Assembly: GCA_903835685.1 (NCBI GenBank) | Contig: CAILNX010000029.1 | Location: 1 to 64,000 of the forward strand | Source of the DNA: an uncultured delta proteobacterium | Lineage (GTDB): Bacteria; Desulfobacterota; Desulfovibrionia; Desulfovibrionales; Desulfovibrionaceae | DNA: 64,000 nucleotides | Direction of reading: 5' to 3' | Shown here: positions 15,170 through 25,086 of the stretch, piece after piece | How the letters are laid out: every line of letters begins with the position of its first letter | Numbering within the stretch: position 1 is the stretch's first letter | Position numbers and translations under genes: made by a program | Notes under the pieces: model-generated | What the model was told of the DNA's origin: nothing | Seen by the model: only the letters and a program-made list of their open reading frames with translations | The model's database searches: none

Positions 15170-17401
15170 CTAGTACTTGCGGTCGCGGCGGGGACCACCA
15201 CGGTCGCGGTCGCGGGGACCGCGATCCCGGTCGCCACGGTCACGCGGGGGACCGGCCGGGCGGGCGAAGTCGTTCAAGTCGATGGTCTGTCCGGCCTGCT
15301 CCATGAGCCAGGCCTTGCGGGACAGGCGGATGCGGCCGTTGGCCTCCAGTTCGATGACCTTGACCGTGACTTCCTGGCCGAGCTGGAGCACGTCCGTGAC
15401 GTTCTCGATGCGCTCGACGTCAAGCTGGGAGACGTGCAGCATGCCTTCGCAGCCGGGCAGGATCTCCACCAGGGCGCCGACTTCCAGGATCTTCTTGACG
15501 ATGCCCACGTAGTTCTTTCCGGGCTGCGGGGTCTGGTCGTAGTAGAGGACCATTTCCTTGGTCTTTTCCAGGGACTCCAGGGTGGGGGCAAAGACCGAGA
15601 TCTTGCCCGAATCCTCGATGTCGATGTCCGCGCCGGTCTCGGCCGTGATGGCCTTGATGTTCTTGCCGCCAGGTCCGATGACCGAGCGGATCTTTTCCGG
15701 ATTGATGTACAGGATGGCCATCTGGGGGGCCAGTTCGGAGAGTTCGGCCCGGGGCTTGTCCAATATCTCGGCCATGTGTCCCAGGATGTGCAGGCGGCCG
15801 TCCCGGGCCTGGGCCAGGGCCCGGCGCAGGACTTCCGAGGGGATGCCCTTGATCTTGATGTCCATCTGGATGGCCGTGACCCCGCGCGCGGAGCCCGCCA
15901 CCTTGAAGTCCATGTCGCCCAGGGCGTCTTCGTCGCCGAGAATGTCCGTGAGCACGTAGAAGTCGTCCCCGTCCTTGACCAGGCCCATGGCGATGCCGGC
16001 CACGGGCTCCTTGATGGGCACGCCCGCGTCCATGAGGGCCAGGGAGGCCCCGCAGACCGTGGCCATGCTGGAGGAGCCGTTGGACTCCATGACCTCGGAG
16101 ACCACCCGCATGGTGAAGGGGAAGTCGTCAGGCGACGGCAGGACCGGGAACAGGGCCTTTTCCGCCAGGGCGCCGTGGCCGATGTCGCGGCGGCTGGGGC
16201 CGCGCAGCATGCGGACCTCGCCCACGCAATAGGGCGGGAAGTTGTAGTGGAGCATGAAGCGCTTGGCGATCTCGCCGGTCAGGGTCTCGACCCGCTGCTC
16301 ATCCCGGGAGCTGCCCAGGGTGGCGATGGCCAGGGCCGAGGTCTCGCCCCGGCGGAACAGGGCCGAGCCGTGGGTCATGGGCAGGAGGCCGACGTCGATG
16401 GACAGGGTGCGCACGGAGGTCAGGTCCCGGCCGTCGATGCGCAGGCCGTGGGTCTTGATCCGGGCGCGCATGAGCTTCTTTTCCAGGGCGGACAGGCACT
16501 CTTCGGCCTGCTTCTTGGCCTTGGGGTCCTCGGGGAATTTCTCGGCCACGGCCTCCAGGGCCGCAGTCTTGGCGATCTTCTTGGCGTCCTTGCGGGCCAT
16601 CTTTTCCTGGACCTGCATGGCGGCGGCCAGGCCTTCCGTGGCCTTTTCCCCGACCAGGGCCTCGATGTCCGGGTTGGCCACGGGCGGGATCACGGTGATC
16701 TTGGGCTTGCCGACCTTCTCGCGCAGCTCGTCCTGCATGTCGAAGATCGGGCCGAGCTGCTTGTGGCCCCATTCCAGGGCTTCGGCGAACAGGTCCTCGG
16801 ACAAAAACTCCGAGGAGCCCTCGACCATGACCACGGCCTCGCGGGTGGCCGCGAAAACCAGGTTCAGGGTGCTCATGTCCTTGGTTCCCTTGTAGGTGGG
16901 GAAGAGCACGAACTCGCCGTCGATGTAGCCGACCCGGGCCCCGGCCAGGGGGCCGCCGAAGGGGATGTTGGACAGGTGCAGGGCGGCTGAAGCGCCGGTG
17001 ATGGCCAGGACGTCGGGATTGGTGTTGCGCCCGGCGGACAGGACCGTGGCCATGATCTGGACCTCGTCCACGAAGCCCTTGGGGAACATGGGCCGGACCG
17101 GCCGGTCGATGAGCCGGGAGACCAGGGTCTCGCGCTCGGAGGGCCGCCCGATCTCGCGGCGGAAGTATCCGCCGGGGATGCGGCCGGCCGCGTAGGACAT
17201 TTCCTGGTAGTTGACCGTGAGCGGGAAGAAGCCTCGGTCCACTTCGAGCTTCTGGGTCACGGCCGTGACCAGGACGATGGTGCCGCCGCCCTGGACCAGG
17301 ACCGCGCCGTTGGCCTGATTGGCCATGCGGCCCTGCTCAAGGGAAATCTCGATGCTCCCGACCTTGGCGCTCAAGCGGGTAGACGTAAAGGGTGTCAACA
17401 T
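15170..17401 (-). CDS. pnp: polyribonucleotide nucleotidyltransferase
   Basis: A 743-residue PNPase: two RNase PH domains separated by a helical domain, then KH (IGPGGKNIKAITAETGADIDI) and S1 (GKNYVGIVKKILEVGALVEI) domains. The tail after S1 is a short Arg/Gly/Asp-rich stretch. It degrades RNA 3' to 5' by phosphorolysis and is a member of RNA decay complexes. The start was placed at the ATG with AAGGTGG nine bases upstream; the GTG four codons before lies inside that ribosome binding site. It follows rpsO, as in many bacteria, with 190 bases of leader that carry two hairpins. A strong terminator follows. Confidence 0.97.
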   Translation of the reverse strand: MLTPFTSTRLSAKVGSIEISLEQGRMANQANGAVLVQGGGTIVLVTAVTQKLEVDRGFFPLTVNYQEMSYAAGRIPGGYFRREIGRPSERETLVSRLIDRPVRPMFPKGFVDEVQIMATVLSAGRNTNPDVLAITGASAALHLSNIPFGGPLAGARVGYIDGEFVLFPTYKGTKDMSTLNLVFAATREAVVMVEGSSEFLSEDLFAEALEWGHKQLGPIFDMQDELREKVGKPKITVIPPVANPDIEALVGEKATEGLAAAMQVQEKMARKDAKKIAKTAALEAVAEKFPEDPKAKKQAEECLSALEKKLMRARIKTHGLRIDGRDLTSVRTLSIDVGLLPMTHGSALFRRGETSALAIATLGSSRDEQRVETLTGEIAKRFMLHYNFPPYCVGEVRMLRGPSRRDIGHGALAEKALFPVLPSPDDFPFTMRVVSEVMESNGSSSMATVCGASLALMDAGVPIKEPVAGIAMGLVKDGDDFYVLTDILGDEDALGDMDFKVAGSARGVTAIQMDIKIKGIPSEVLRRALAQARDGRLHILGHMAEILDKPRAELSELAPQMAILYINPEKIRSVIGPGGKNIKAITAETGADIDIEDSGKISVFAPTLESLEKTKEMVLYYDQTPQPGKNYVGIVKKILEVGALVEILPGCEGMLHVSQLDVERIENVTDVLQLGQEVTVKVIELEANGRIRLSRKAWLMEQAGQTIDLNDFARPAGPPRDRGDRDRGPRDRDRGGPRRDRKY

Positions 17402-17458
17402 GAAGGGTACCACCTTGGTTAAACGGTGTCCCGCTTCGGCTCCGGTCAGGGGTTAGTG

Positions 17459-17503
17459 GGCTGGGGCAGGGGCTCTTGGGATCAAGAACGCCTGCCGCAG
17501 CCG
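17459..17503 (-). promoter_or_regulatory. pnp leader hairpin 1
   Basis: Read leftward, GGCTGCGGCAGG pairs with CCTGCCCCAGCC across a loop of about 21 bases, with one internal mismatch. It lies roughly 60 bases before the pnp start. In E. coli a leader stem-loop cut by RNase III controls pnp; this may be the local counterpart. Confidence 0.5.
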
Positions 17504-17547
17504 ACTAAAGGTCCCCGGGACGTGGGCGCGAAGGCGGGTTGGAGGGT

Positions 17548-17569
17548 CGGGGGAGGACGTCCTCCCCCG
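17548..17569 (-). promoter_or_regulatory. perfect 22-base palindrome between rpsO and pnp
   Basis: CGGGGGAGGAC and its exact complement meet without a spacer, 22 bases after the rpsO stop. No T-run follows on the leftward strand, so it is more likely a processing or stabilising stem at the rpsO mRNA end than a strong terminator. AAAAAATTT-type sequence lies between the rpsO stop and the stem. Confidence 0.5.
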
Positions 17570-17590
17570 GTTTGTTTCGTAAAAAATCGA

Positions 17591-17860
17591 CTACTTGCGC
17601 AGTCCGAGGCGCTGGACCAGCTCGCGGTAGCGCTTGATGTCCTTGTTCTTCAGGTAGTTCAAGAGCTTCCGGCGCTTGCCGACCAGCTTGAGCAGGCCGG
17701 TGCGGGAGTGGAAGTCCTTGGCGTGCACCTTGAAGTGGTCCGTCAGGTAGGTGATGCGCTCGGTGATGAGCGCCACCTGGACCTCGGGGCTGCCGGTGTC
17801 GCCAGCGGCAAGCTTGTAGTCCTCGATGATCTTGGCCTTGTCCTTGGGTGTGAGCGCCAC
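17591..17860 (-). CDS. rpsO: 30S ribosomal protein S15
   Basis: An 89-residue protein with the exact S15 length and signatures ([49 protein letters not shown]). It binds 16S rRNA early in 30S assembly. AGGAGGAT precedes the start. It sits between truB and pnp in the conserved order. Confidence 0.98.
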   Translation of the reverse strand: MALTPKDKAKIIEDYKLAAGDTGSPEVQVALITERITYLTDHFKVHAKDFHSRTGLLKLVGKRRKLLNYLKNKDIKRYRELVQRLGLRK

Positions 17861-17916
17861 AGCGGTATCCTCCTGTTAATGGGTGTCAATGTATTACAAC
17901 TCTCCGCCGCGCGCGC

Positions 17917-18852
17917 CTACCAGAGTCCGCGCAGGATGGACCATTTGCGGTCCCTGTCGCGGTCCTTGGCCTCGGCCAGGGCCAGGGCTTTTCCGTCTGC
18001 TCCCAGGAGCAGGGCAAAGTCCCCTTCCTTGGCCGTGATTCCGGTACGGGACACAGGCAGCCAAGCCCCGTTGCGAACCAGCTTCTCTCCTTCCTCGTCG
18101 AGGACGACCCGGGTCCAGTGGGGCAGGGCGTCTTCCAGGGGAATGAGCCGCTGTTCCAGGATTTCGGGTCGGGCCAGGATGTCCTCCAGGGGGAGGGCCA
18201 TGCTGGCCGTGAAGGGTTGGCTGGCTTCGCGCACCAGTTCTTCAAGCGTTGCGCCGCATCCGAGCCGCGTCCCCAAGCTGTGGACCAGGGAGCGAATGTA
18301 GGTGCCTGCCGAGCACCTGACCCGGAAACTGACGCGGGGGAGATCAACCTCCAAAATCTGGGCCTCGTAAACCGTCACCGGCTTCACCTTCACCGGGGTT
18401 TCCAGTCCTGCCCGAGCAAGCTCGTACAGGGGTTTGCCCTGGTGTTTGGCCGCCGAATATCCCGGGACCTCCTGATCGAAGGTTCCGGTCCAGGCCAGGA
18501 CCTCGGCCCTGATCTGCTCCGGCGTCAGACCCTCGACGCTGGCGCGGGCAGTGACCGCTCCCTGGATGTCGTAGGTGTCCGTGGACACTCCCAGAAGCAG
18601 CCGCCCTCGATAGGTCTTCTCCCCGCTGGTGACATACGGGGCGATTTTGGTGGCCGTTCCAAACAAAACAACAAGCACGCCCTGCGCCAAAGGGTCCAGG
18701 GTGCCTGCATGCCCGATCTTCACCCGCCCGAGCAGACGCTTGATCTGGTTCAGGCAGTCGGTCGAGGTCGGGCCGCTAGGTTTATACAGGACCAGGACGG
18801 CGTCAAGGTCTTTCTTTGGGGGCGCGATTTTTTGCTGGGCGGGTCGGCTCAT
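17917..18852 (-). CDS. truB: tRNA pseudouridine(55) synthase
   Basis: A 311-residue TruB. The catalytic Asp is in GHAGTLDPLAQGVL, and the family blocks KPSGPTSTD, KTYRGRLLLG and RCSAGTYIRSLVHSLG are present. The C-terminal 60 residues form the PUA-like part. It makes pseudouridine 55 in the T-loop of tRNAs. Its ATG overlaps the nrnA stop by four bases. Confidence 0.97.
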   Translation of the reverse strand: MSRPAQQKIAPPKKDLDAVLVLYKPSGPTSTDCLNQIKRLLGRVKIGHAGTLDPLAQGVLVVLFGTATKIAPYVTSGEKTYRGRLLLGVSTDTYDIQGAVTARASVEGLTPEQIRAEVLAWTGTFDQEVPGYSAAKHQGKPLYELARAGLETPVKVKPVTVYEAQILEVDLPRVSFRVRCSAGTYIRSLVHSLGTRLGCGATLEELVREASQPFTASMALPLEDILARPEILEQRLIPLEDALPHWTRVVLDEEGEKLVRNGAWLPVSRTGITAKEGDFALLLGADGKALALAEAKDRDRDRKWSILRGLW

Positions 18853-19832
18853 GCGTCCTGGGCCTCATTGGGGGAGAAAATGAGGGCGATGCGTTCCAGA
18901 AGCATGGACCGAGCCTGGTCCATGTCGGCCAGGATGGTGCCCCCGGACGCGTTGCGGTGGCCGCCTCCGCCGAAATATGCGGCCACGGGCTGCACGTCGT
19001 CATCCCCGGCCGAGCGCAGGCTGAACTTGATGCGGCCCGGGACGTCCTCGCGTAAGGAAAGGCCCACGCGCATGCCCCGCACCCGGCGGGCGAAGGAGAG
19101 CAGGTTGTCGCAGTCCTGGGCGTCGGTGTGCGTGCGCTGCAAGAGCGCCAGCGGGATGCGCAGCACCCCGACCCGGCCGTCCATGAGCAGTTCCAGGGCG
19201 GTCAGGACCTCGCCCCAGAGCTGGAAGCGGTTCTGGGTGAACTGGTTGCGGATGAGGTCGTTGACCCGCCCCAGGTCCAGCCCGCTTTCCAGAAGCTCCG
19301 CGGCCAGGCGGAAGGTGGCGGGCCTGGTGTTGCCGTAGGTGAAAAATCCGGTGTCCGTGGTCATGCCCAAATACACGGCCTGGCCCAGGGGACCGGACAG
19401 GGGCACGGAAAGTTCCCGGGCCAGAAGGGCCGTCATCTCGCCCACCGAGGCCTGGCCCGGGTCCACCCAGTTCTCCAGGCCGAAGCAGTGGTTGTCCGGA
19501 TGGTGGTCGATGACCAGGGTGCGCTCGGGGTCCAGGACTGCGGACAGGGCCGGGCCGAGCCGGTCGGGCGCGCCCAGGTCCAGGACCACTGTCCAGGTCG
19601 GAAGCGGGGAGGGCAGATCGGTAAGGATGGGGGAGGGCAGGGGGAGCCAGTCAAAGCCCCGGGGCAGGCCCGTGGCGTTGTACAGGGCAAAGCGCTTGCC
19701 CAGGGCGGCCAGGATGTAGCCCATGGCCACGGTGGAGCCCGTGGCGTCCCCGTCTGGATTCACATGGGAGGCCACCAGAAAATCGTCGTTGAGCTTAAGA
19801 ATCCTGGCTATCCGGGCCACCGGGGTGGGCAT
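18849..19832 (-). CDS. nrnA: DHH-family bifunctional oligoribonuclease/pAp phosphatase
   Basis: A 327-residue DHH/DHHA1 phosphoesterase. The metal-binding motifs are SHVNPDGDATGS near residue 22, VIDHHPDN in the middle, and the DHHA1 signature GGGGHRNASGG near the end. NrnA degrades 2-5-mer RNAs and converts 3'-phosphoadenosine 5'-phosphate to AMP; the latter role is relevant in organisms that make PAPS, while most dissimilatory sulfate reduction uses APS only. It overlaps rbfA by 38 bases at its start and truB by four at its end, giving tight coupling in this operon. Confidence 0.92.
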   Translation of the reverse strand: MPTPVARIARILKLNDDFLVASHVNPDGDATGSTVAMGYILAALGKRFALYNATGLPRGFDWLPLPSPILTDLPSPLPTWTVVLDLGAPDRLGPALSAVLDPERTLVIDHHPDNHCFGLENWVDPGQASVGEMTALLARELSVPLSGPLGQAVYLGMTTDTGFFTYGNTRPATFRLAAELLESGLDLGRVNDLIRNQFTQNRFQLWGEVLTALELLMDGRVGVLRIPLALLQRTHTDAQDCDNLLSFARRVRGMRVGLSLREDVPGRIKFSLRSAGDDDVQPVAAYFGGGGHRNASGGTILADMDQARSMLLERIALIFSPNEAQDA

Positions 19833-20145
19833 AGATCATCTCCTCCAGGTAGGCGTCGTACCGGAAGCGCAGGTCCGGAATAAATTGGAGTTTCAATGGT
19901 TTGAGTCCTGCGCGCAGGAACCCCTTGGCCGACTCCAGGGCGGCCTGGACCTCTTCCCGGCGTTTCTTGTCCCCGCTCACGGTGTAGGACACCTCGGCCA
20001 GGCGCAGGTCCGCGTTCATGGCCACCCCGCTGATGGTGACCAGCTCCAGGCGCGGGTCCTGGATCTCCTCGGCCAAAAGCTCGGCCACCCGGCGCATGAT
20101 GACGTCGGAGAGGCGCATGGAGCGTCTGGTGCTCGTTCTCTTCAT
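19795..20145 (-). CDS. rbfA: ribosome-binding factor A
   Basis: A 116-residue KH-like protein with RbfA signatures (RRVAELLAEEIQDPRL, VTISGVAMNADLRLAEVSYTV, LKLQFIPDLRFRYD). It matures the 5' end of 16S rRNA. The ATG at 20145 has only a weak GGGAA signal; the ATG nine codons inside is a less likely alternative. It overlaps nrnA, a frequent arrangement. Confidence 0.93.
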   Translation of the reverse strand: MKRTSTRRSMRLSDVIMRRVAELLAEEIQDPRLELVTISGVAMNADLRLAEVSYTVSGDKKRREEVQAALESAKGFLRAGLKPLKLQFIPDLRFRYDAYLEEMIYAHPGGPDSQDS

Positions 20146-20200
20146 ATCAAATATTTCCCATTGCGCCAGAAGAAAGTTCAGGACCGGCCGGGCGGCCTTT

Positions 20201-20491
20201 TTAAGTCTCGCTGAAAAGCTCGGTCTGCACGTCGATGAGCTCGGCCGGGCTGACGGCCTCCACCAGGGCCAGGGCCTTGGCGAAGCGCGACTCCACTTTC
20301 TTCCCGTCCGGGGCCACGCTGACCAGGGCCAGGACCAGCCGGTCGTGGCTGTCCTGGGCTTCCACCTCGGACACGGCCACATTGAAGGTGGCCCGCAGCT
20401 TCTGCTTCAGGCTCTGGGTCACCCGGCGCTTGCCTTTCAAAGTGTCGTTGCCGTGCAGCCGAAACTCCAGCCGCATCATGCCGATGATCAT
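20201..20491 (-). CDS. ylxP: DUF503 (YlxP-like) protein
   Basis: A 96-residue protein of the DUF503 family, which typically stands between infB and rbfA. The pattern MRLEFRLHGNDTLKGKRR at the N-terminus and VAVSEVEAQDSHDRLVLALVSVA in the middle are characteristic. Members are small alpha/beta dimers associated with ribosome assembly by gene context only. A 31-base gap separates it from infB. Confidence 0.85.
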   Translation of the reverse strand: MIIGMMRLEFRLHGNDTLKGKRRVTQSLKQKLRATFNVAVSEVEAQDSHDRLVLALVSVAPDGKKVESRFAKALALVEAVSPAELIDVQTELFSET

Positions 20492-20522
20492 GGCCAGGCG
20501 CGCTCCTAGTAGAGAGGCCTTG

Positions 20523-23423
20523 CTAGGCCAGGGTTCGGGCCACTTCCTTGGTCTCGAAGGCCTCGATCACGTCGCCGATCTTCAAGTCGTTGAAGTTTTC
20601 CAGGCCCACGCCGCATTCATAGCCCTTGAGCACTTCCTTGGCGTCGTCCTTGAAGCGTCTCAAGGAGGTGAGCTTGCCGGTGTAGACCACCACACCCTGG
20701 CGCAGGAGCCGGACCAGGGCGTTTCGGGTCAGCTTGCCGTCCACCACACCGCAACCGGCCACCATGCCGACCTTGGGCACGCTGAAGGTCTCGCGCACCT
20801 CGGCCTGACCCAGGTAGACTTCCTGGATTTCCGGGGCCAGCATGCCGCTCATGGCGTCCTTGATCTCGCTCACCAGCTTGTAGATGATGTCGTAGAAGCG
20901 GATTTCCACCCTCTCGCGCTCGGCCACTTCCTTAACCTTGGCCACCGGGCGCACGTTGAAGCCGATGATGATGGCCTCGCTTGCTGCGGCCAGCATGATG
21001 TCCGACTCGGTGATGGCCCCGGCCCCGCCGTGCAGGACCTTGATCTTGACCTCGTCGGTGGAGAGCTTGTTCAGGGCCTCGGCAATGGCTTCGAGGGACC
21101 CCTGCACGTCGGACTTTAAGATCAGGTTCAGGGTCTTGGCCTCGTCGCCGGGCTTGGAGGCCAGGAAGGACTCGAGCGTCAGCTTGGACTTGCTGCCCAG
21201 CTCGCGCTCGCGCTGCTTGAGCTGGCGGCCCTGGGCGATGCGCCGGGCCACCTTGTCGTCGTCCACCACGATGAATTCGTCGCCAGCCTCGGGCAGGCCT
21301 TCGAAGCCCTGGACCTCCACGGGGATGGTCGGGCCGGCTTCCTTGATCTTCTTGCCCTGGTCGTTGAACATGGACCGGACCTTGCCCGAGAACACGCCGC
21401 AGACAAAGGAGTCGCCGGGCTTTAAGGTCCCGCCCTGGATGAGCACCGTGGCGATGGCCCCACGGCCCTTGTCCACCTTGGCCTCGATGATGTGGCCCCG
21501 GGCGGCCTTGTTCGGATTGGCTTTCAGCTCCAGCACCTCGGCCTGGAGCAGGATGAGCTCCAGGAGCTCGTCGATGCCTTCCTTCTTCTTGGCCGAGACG
21601 TGGGCGAAGATGGTCGTGCCGCCCCAGTCTTCCGGGGACAGGCCCAGTTCGGCCAGTTCGCGCTTGACCCGGTCGGGGTTGGCCCCTTCCTTGTCGATCT
21701 TGTTCACCGCCACCACCAGGGGGACCCCGGCGGCCTTGGCGTGGTTGATGGCCTCGCGGGTCTGATCCATGACCCCGTCGTCGGCCGCCACCACCAGGAC
21801 CACCAGGTCCGTGACCTGTGCGCCTCGGGCGCGCATGGCCGTGAAGGCTTCGTGGCCCGGGGTGTCCAGGAAGACCACTTCGCCCCGGCTGGTGGCCACG
21901 TGGTACGCGCCGATGTGCTGGGTGATGCCGCCAGCCTCGCCAGCAATGACGTTGGTGGTGCGAATGGCGTCCAGAAGAGAGGTTTTGCCGTGGTCCACGT
22001 GGCCCATGATGGTCACCACCGGGGGGCGGCTCACCAGGGTCTCGGGCGCATCGGCCTCCTTGGCCACCAGGAAGTCGTCCTCGGAGAAGCCCACGGACTC
22101 CACCTCATAGCCGAATTCCGAGCAGACCAGGGTGGCCGTGTCGAAGTCCAGGGCCTTGTTGATGGTGGCCATGACCCCCAGGCCGAAGAGCACCTTGATG
22201 ATCTCCTGGGCCTTGACCCCCATCTGGTGGGCCATGTCCGACAGGCGGATGGTGTCCTCGATGCGGATCTTGCGCTTGGCCGCCTTGATGGGCTGGGTGC
22301 TGGACGGCGTCGGCGTGGGCTGGGACTTGTGCTTCTTGCGCCGACCTCCACGCTGCTGCCCTTCCTGGGGCTCCTCGCGGTGTTCGTCGCGGCGGCGCTT
22401 GCCAGCATAGCCGCCCGGGGCTCCGCCCGGGGCAGGACCGGGCCGACCGCCCGGAGGGGTGTTGGGCCGGGGGCCGCTCGGGGGAGAGCTGGGCCGGGGG
22501 CCGCTCGGGAAAGGCGGACGGCTGCCCGGAGCCGGGCCGGGTCCCACGCCGATGGGCGGGGACGTGCGCTTGCGAAATTCAGACTCTCCCGCAGGCTGGT
22601 TGTTGAATTCAACCACCCGGCGCGGTTTGCGCACATCGTGGCCCGGAGCCTCGGCGGCCGGGGCCGTTCCGGCCGGGGGCGCGGGCGGGGCCGGGGGCGG
22701 CGGCGGGGGCATGGAGATGATGCGCACCTGGGGACCCTCGGGGATGGGGTCCTTCTTCTTCTTGCGCTTTTTCTTCTTGTCCTTGGAGGCCTCGTCCTCG
22801 ACGCCTTCCTCGGATTCGGCCGTCTTGGCCCCGGGCGCGGCCTGATCGGCCGACTCGGCCGGGGCTTCAGGGGCCGGGGTCTCTGCCGGGGCCTTGGCCT
22901 CGGGCTGGGCCGGGACCTCGGGCTGGGCCTTGGTCTCGACAGGCGCGGCCGGAGCGGCCACGGCCTCGGGCTGCTCCGCCACAGGGGGAGCGGCGGGTTC
23001 AACCGGGGGCTCGGGCTGGGGCGCGGGCTTGGGCGTGACGATGCGGGCCGTGGGCGAGGCCACGCGGCGCGATTCCCGTTCGGGGGCCTTGGGGGCCGGG
23101 GCCTTCTCCGCAACCGGTTCGGTCGAGGGGGCGAGCTTGGGTTCTTCCTGAACCGGGGTCGCGGCCGATTCGACCGGTTCGACCGGGGCGGCCGCAGGCG
23201 CTTCCCGGCGACGGCGGACCACCACTCCGGGCTGGACTTCCCGGCGGATCACATCGGATTCGGGCTTGACGGCCGTGAACGAGGCCCGCACCTTGGCGGC
23301 CTCCTCCTCGGTCAGCTCCCCGACCGTGCTCCGCACCTGGATTCCAAGCACCCGCAGGGTGTTCAGGAGATCCTTGTTGGACACTCCAAGCTCGGTGGCG
23401 ATGTCTTTCACCTTGAGTGTCAT
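20523..23423 (-). CDS. infB: translation initiation factor IF-2
   Basis: A 966-residue IF-2. The first 50 residues are the IF2_N domain ([17 protein letters not shown]). Residues about 80-380 are a low-complexity stretch rich in Ala, Pro, Glu and Arg with a poly-Pro run, which makes this IF-2 longer than that of E. coli. A second IF2_N comes next, then the GTPase with [11 protein letters not shown] at about 471, DTPGHEAF and NKID. Domains IV fold and C2 end the protein. AAGGGGG precedes the ATG. The start overlaps ylxR by four bases. Confidence 0.97.
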   Translation of the reverse strand: MTLKVKDIATELGVSNKDLLNTLRVLGIQVRSTVGELTEEEAAKVRASFTAVKPESDVIRREVQPGVVVRRRREAPAAAPVEPVESAATPVQEEPKLAPSTEPVAEKAPAPKAPERESRRVASPTARIVTPKPAPQPEPPVEPAAPPVAEQPEAVAAPAAPVETKAQPEVPAQPEAKAPAETPAPEAPAESADQAAPGAKTAESEEGVEDEASKDKKKKRKKKKDPIPEGPQVRIISMPPPPPPAPPAPPAGTAPAAEAPGHDVRKPRRVVEFNNQPAGESEFRKRTSPPIGVGPGPAPGSRPPFPSGPRPSSPPSGPRPNTPPGGRPGPAPGGAPGGYAGKRRRDEHREEPQEGQQRGGRRKKHKSQPTPTPSSTQPIKAAKRKIRIEDTIRLSDMAHQMGVKAQEIIKVLFGLGVMATINKALDFDTATLVCSEFGYEVESVGFSEDDFLVAKEADAPETLVSRPPVVTIMGHVDHGKTSLLDAIRTTNVIAGEAGGITQHIGAYHVATSRGEVVFLDTPGHEAFTAMRARGAQVTDLVVLVVAADDGVMDQTREAINHAKAAGVPLVVAVNKIDKEGANPDRVKRELAELGLSPEDWGGTTIFAHVSAKKKEGIDELLELILLQAEVLELKANPNKAARGHIIEAKVDKGRGAIATVLIQGGTLKPGDSFVCGVFSGKVRSMFNDQGKKIKEAGPTIPVEVQGFEGLPEAGDEFIVVDDDKVARRIAQGRQLKQRERELGSKSKLTLESFLASKPGDEAKTLNLILKSDVQGSLEAIAEALNKLSTDEVKIKVLHGGAGAITESDIMLAAASEAIIIGFNVRPVAKVKEVAERERVEIRFYDIIYKLVSEIKDAMSGMLAPEIQEVYLGQAEVRETFSVPKVGMVAGCGVVDGKLTRNALVRLLRQGVVVYTGKLTSLRRFKDDAKEVLKGYECGVGLENFNDLKIGDVIEAFETKEVARTLA

Positions 23424-23686
23424 ACGCTTTCCCCCTTGCGTTTCTCCCGCCGGACCTTGAGTTTTGCGAATCGTTCCCGGCAATCGGGCCGGCGGCAGAG
23501 ATAAAGTCCACGACCCGGGAGTTTTTGCTCCGGATCTTCCACGAGTCCCCGTCCCGGGGCTCCCGCGTGGTTCGGGTCCGGGGCAATGACCCCGGGCCGG
23601 ATATATCGGGTCAGCTCCCGCTTGGGGAACCGGCCACGGCAAACGGCGCACATGCGCGTGGGTTCATGTCGAGTAAGTATCCGCAT
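23420..23686 (-). CDS. ylxR: YlxR family RNA-binding protein (RNase P modulator type)
   Basis: An 88-residue DUF448/YlxR protein with the signature [19 protein letters not shown] and, near the end, [12 protein letters not shown] followed by a basic helix. It sits between nusA and infB as in most bacteria. YlxR has been linked to RNase P activity in Bacillus. A TTG five codons upstream could also be the start. The gene overlaps infB by four bases. Confidence 0.88.
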   Translation of the reverse strand: MRILTRHEPTRMCAVCRGRFPKRELTRYIRPGVIAPDPNHAGAPGRGLVEDPEQKLPGRGLYLCRRPDCRERFAKLKVRREKRKGESV

Positions 23687-23706
23687 CCTGTCTGGTCCCA
23701 ACCCGG

Positions 23707-25086
23707 CTACTCAGCCTTCTCGGTTTCAGGGGCGTCCGGGGCCGGGGCTTCTTCAGCCGCGGCTTCAGGGGCCGGGGCCTCTTCCGCAGCAGGCTCGGCC
23801 TCGTTACCGGCCGTGACCTCGGCCGTGGTCTCGGCCTCGGCCTCGGGCTTGGGCGCGTTCAGGCCCAGGAGGTTCATGGCCAGGCGCATGTTGCCCAGCT
23901 TGGATTCGGTCATGTCCTTGATGGCCAGAAGCTCCTCGTCCGAGGCCTGGATGATGTGGTCGATGGAGGAGAAGCCCGCGTCCACGAAATAATCGGCGTT
24001 GATCTCGGCCACGCTGGCCAACTGCTCCAGGACCTCGCGTCCGGCGTTGATCTCGCCGTAGCGGGACTCGGTGAGCACGTCGATCTTCCAGCCCAAAAGC
24101 TTGGCCGCCAGCTTGACGTTCTGGCCCTTGCGGCCGATGGCCGGGGTGAGCTGGTCGTCGGGCACCACCACTTCGAGGATCTTTTCCTCCTCGTCCACGG
24201 TGATGCGGGTGATCCGGGCCGGGGACAGGGCGTTCTGGGCAAAGACCGCGATGTCCGGGCTCCAGACCACGATGTCGATGCGCTCGCCGCGCAGCTCCTG
24301 CACGATGTTCTGGATGCGCGATCCGCGCACGCCCACGCAGGCGCCCACCGGGTCCACGTCCCGTTCCCGGGAGTAGACCGCGACTTTGGCCCGCAGGCCC
24401 GGGTCGCGGGACACGCCCATGATCTTGACCGTGCCGTCGCCGACCTCGGGGACCTCACGCTTGAACAGGGAGGTCATGTAGTCCGGGTGGGAGCGGGAGA
24501 CCACCACCTGGGGTCCCTTGGACTCCTTGTGCACCTCGATCAAGTAGGCCTGGATGCGGTCCCCGCGCTTGTAGCGCTCCCGGGGGATCTGCTCTTCCTT
24601 GGGCAGCAGCGCCTCGGTGCGTCCCAGGTTGATGATCCAGCCCGAGCGGTCCCGGCGCTGGATGATGCCGGAGATGATCTCGCCGATGCGGTCCTTGTAC
24701 TCGTCGTAGATGATCTCCTGCTCGGCGTCGCGCATGCGCTGGATGATGACCTGCTTGGCGCTTTGTGCCGCGATGCGCCCTAAGTCGGAAATGTTCACCT
24801 TGAACCCGATCTCGTCGTCCAGCCGGACCCCGGGGTCGTGGTTGCGGGCGTCTTCCAGGGTGATCTCGCTGATCTCGTCGTGGACTTCCTCCACCACCAC
24901 CTTGAACTGGTAGACCTCGATCTCGCCCGCTTCGTCGTTGTAGGTGACTTCGAAGTCCATCTCCTCGCCGTATTTGCGGGCCACGGAAGAGCGCACAGCC
25001 TCCTCGAGGGTGTCCACCAGCAGGTCGCGGTCGATGCCCTTGTCCTTGCTGATCTGGTCGATGGCTTTTTTCAGTTCCGTGCTCAT
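23707..25086 (-). CDS. nusA: transcription termination/antitermination factor NusA
   Basis: A 459-residue NusA: N-terminal RNA polymerase-binding domain, S1 domain in the 130-200 region (GEIISGIIQRRDRSGWIINLG), and two KH domains including VGACVGVRGSRIQNIV and TPAIGRKGQNVKLAAKL. One helix-hairpin-helix block follows (SSIDHIIQASDEELLAIKDM). The end is an Ala/Glu/Pro-rich acidic tail instead of the long acidic-repeat domain of E. coli. The start overlaps rimP by four bases. Confidence 0.96.
   Translation of the reverse strand: MSTELKKAIDQISKDKGIDRDLLVDTLEEAVRSSVARKYGEEMDFEVTYNDEAGEIEVYQFKVVVEEVHDEISEITLEDARNHDPGVRLDDEIGFKVNISDLGRIAAQSAKQVIIQRMRDAEQEIIYDEYKDRIGEIISGIIQRRDRSGWIINLGRTEALLPKEEQIPRERYKRGDRIQAYLIEVHKESKGPQVVVSRSHPDYMTSLFKREVPEVGDGTVKIMGVSRDPGLRAKVAVYSRERDVDPVGACVGVRGSRIQNIVQELRGERIDIVVWSPDIAVFAQNALSPARITRITVDEEEKILEVVVPDDQLTPAIGRKGQNVKLAAKLLGWKIDVLTESRYGEINAGREVLEQLASVAEINADYFVDAGFSSIDHIIQASDEELLAIKDMTESKLGNMRLAMNLLGLNAPKPEAEAETTAEVTAGNEAEPAAEEAPAPEAAAEEAPAPDAPETEKAE

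Noticed and set aside
14981-16990. 669-codon rightward frame over pnp
   Set aside because: Antisense shadow of pnp in GC-rich DNA; the leftward frame is an unmistakable PNPase.
21492-23504. 670-codon rightward frame over infB
   Set aside because: Antisense shadow of infB; low-complexity Gly/Arg repeats mirror the Ala/Pro-rich region of IF-2.
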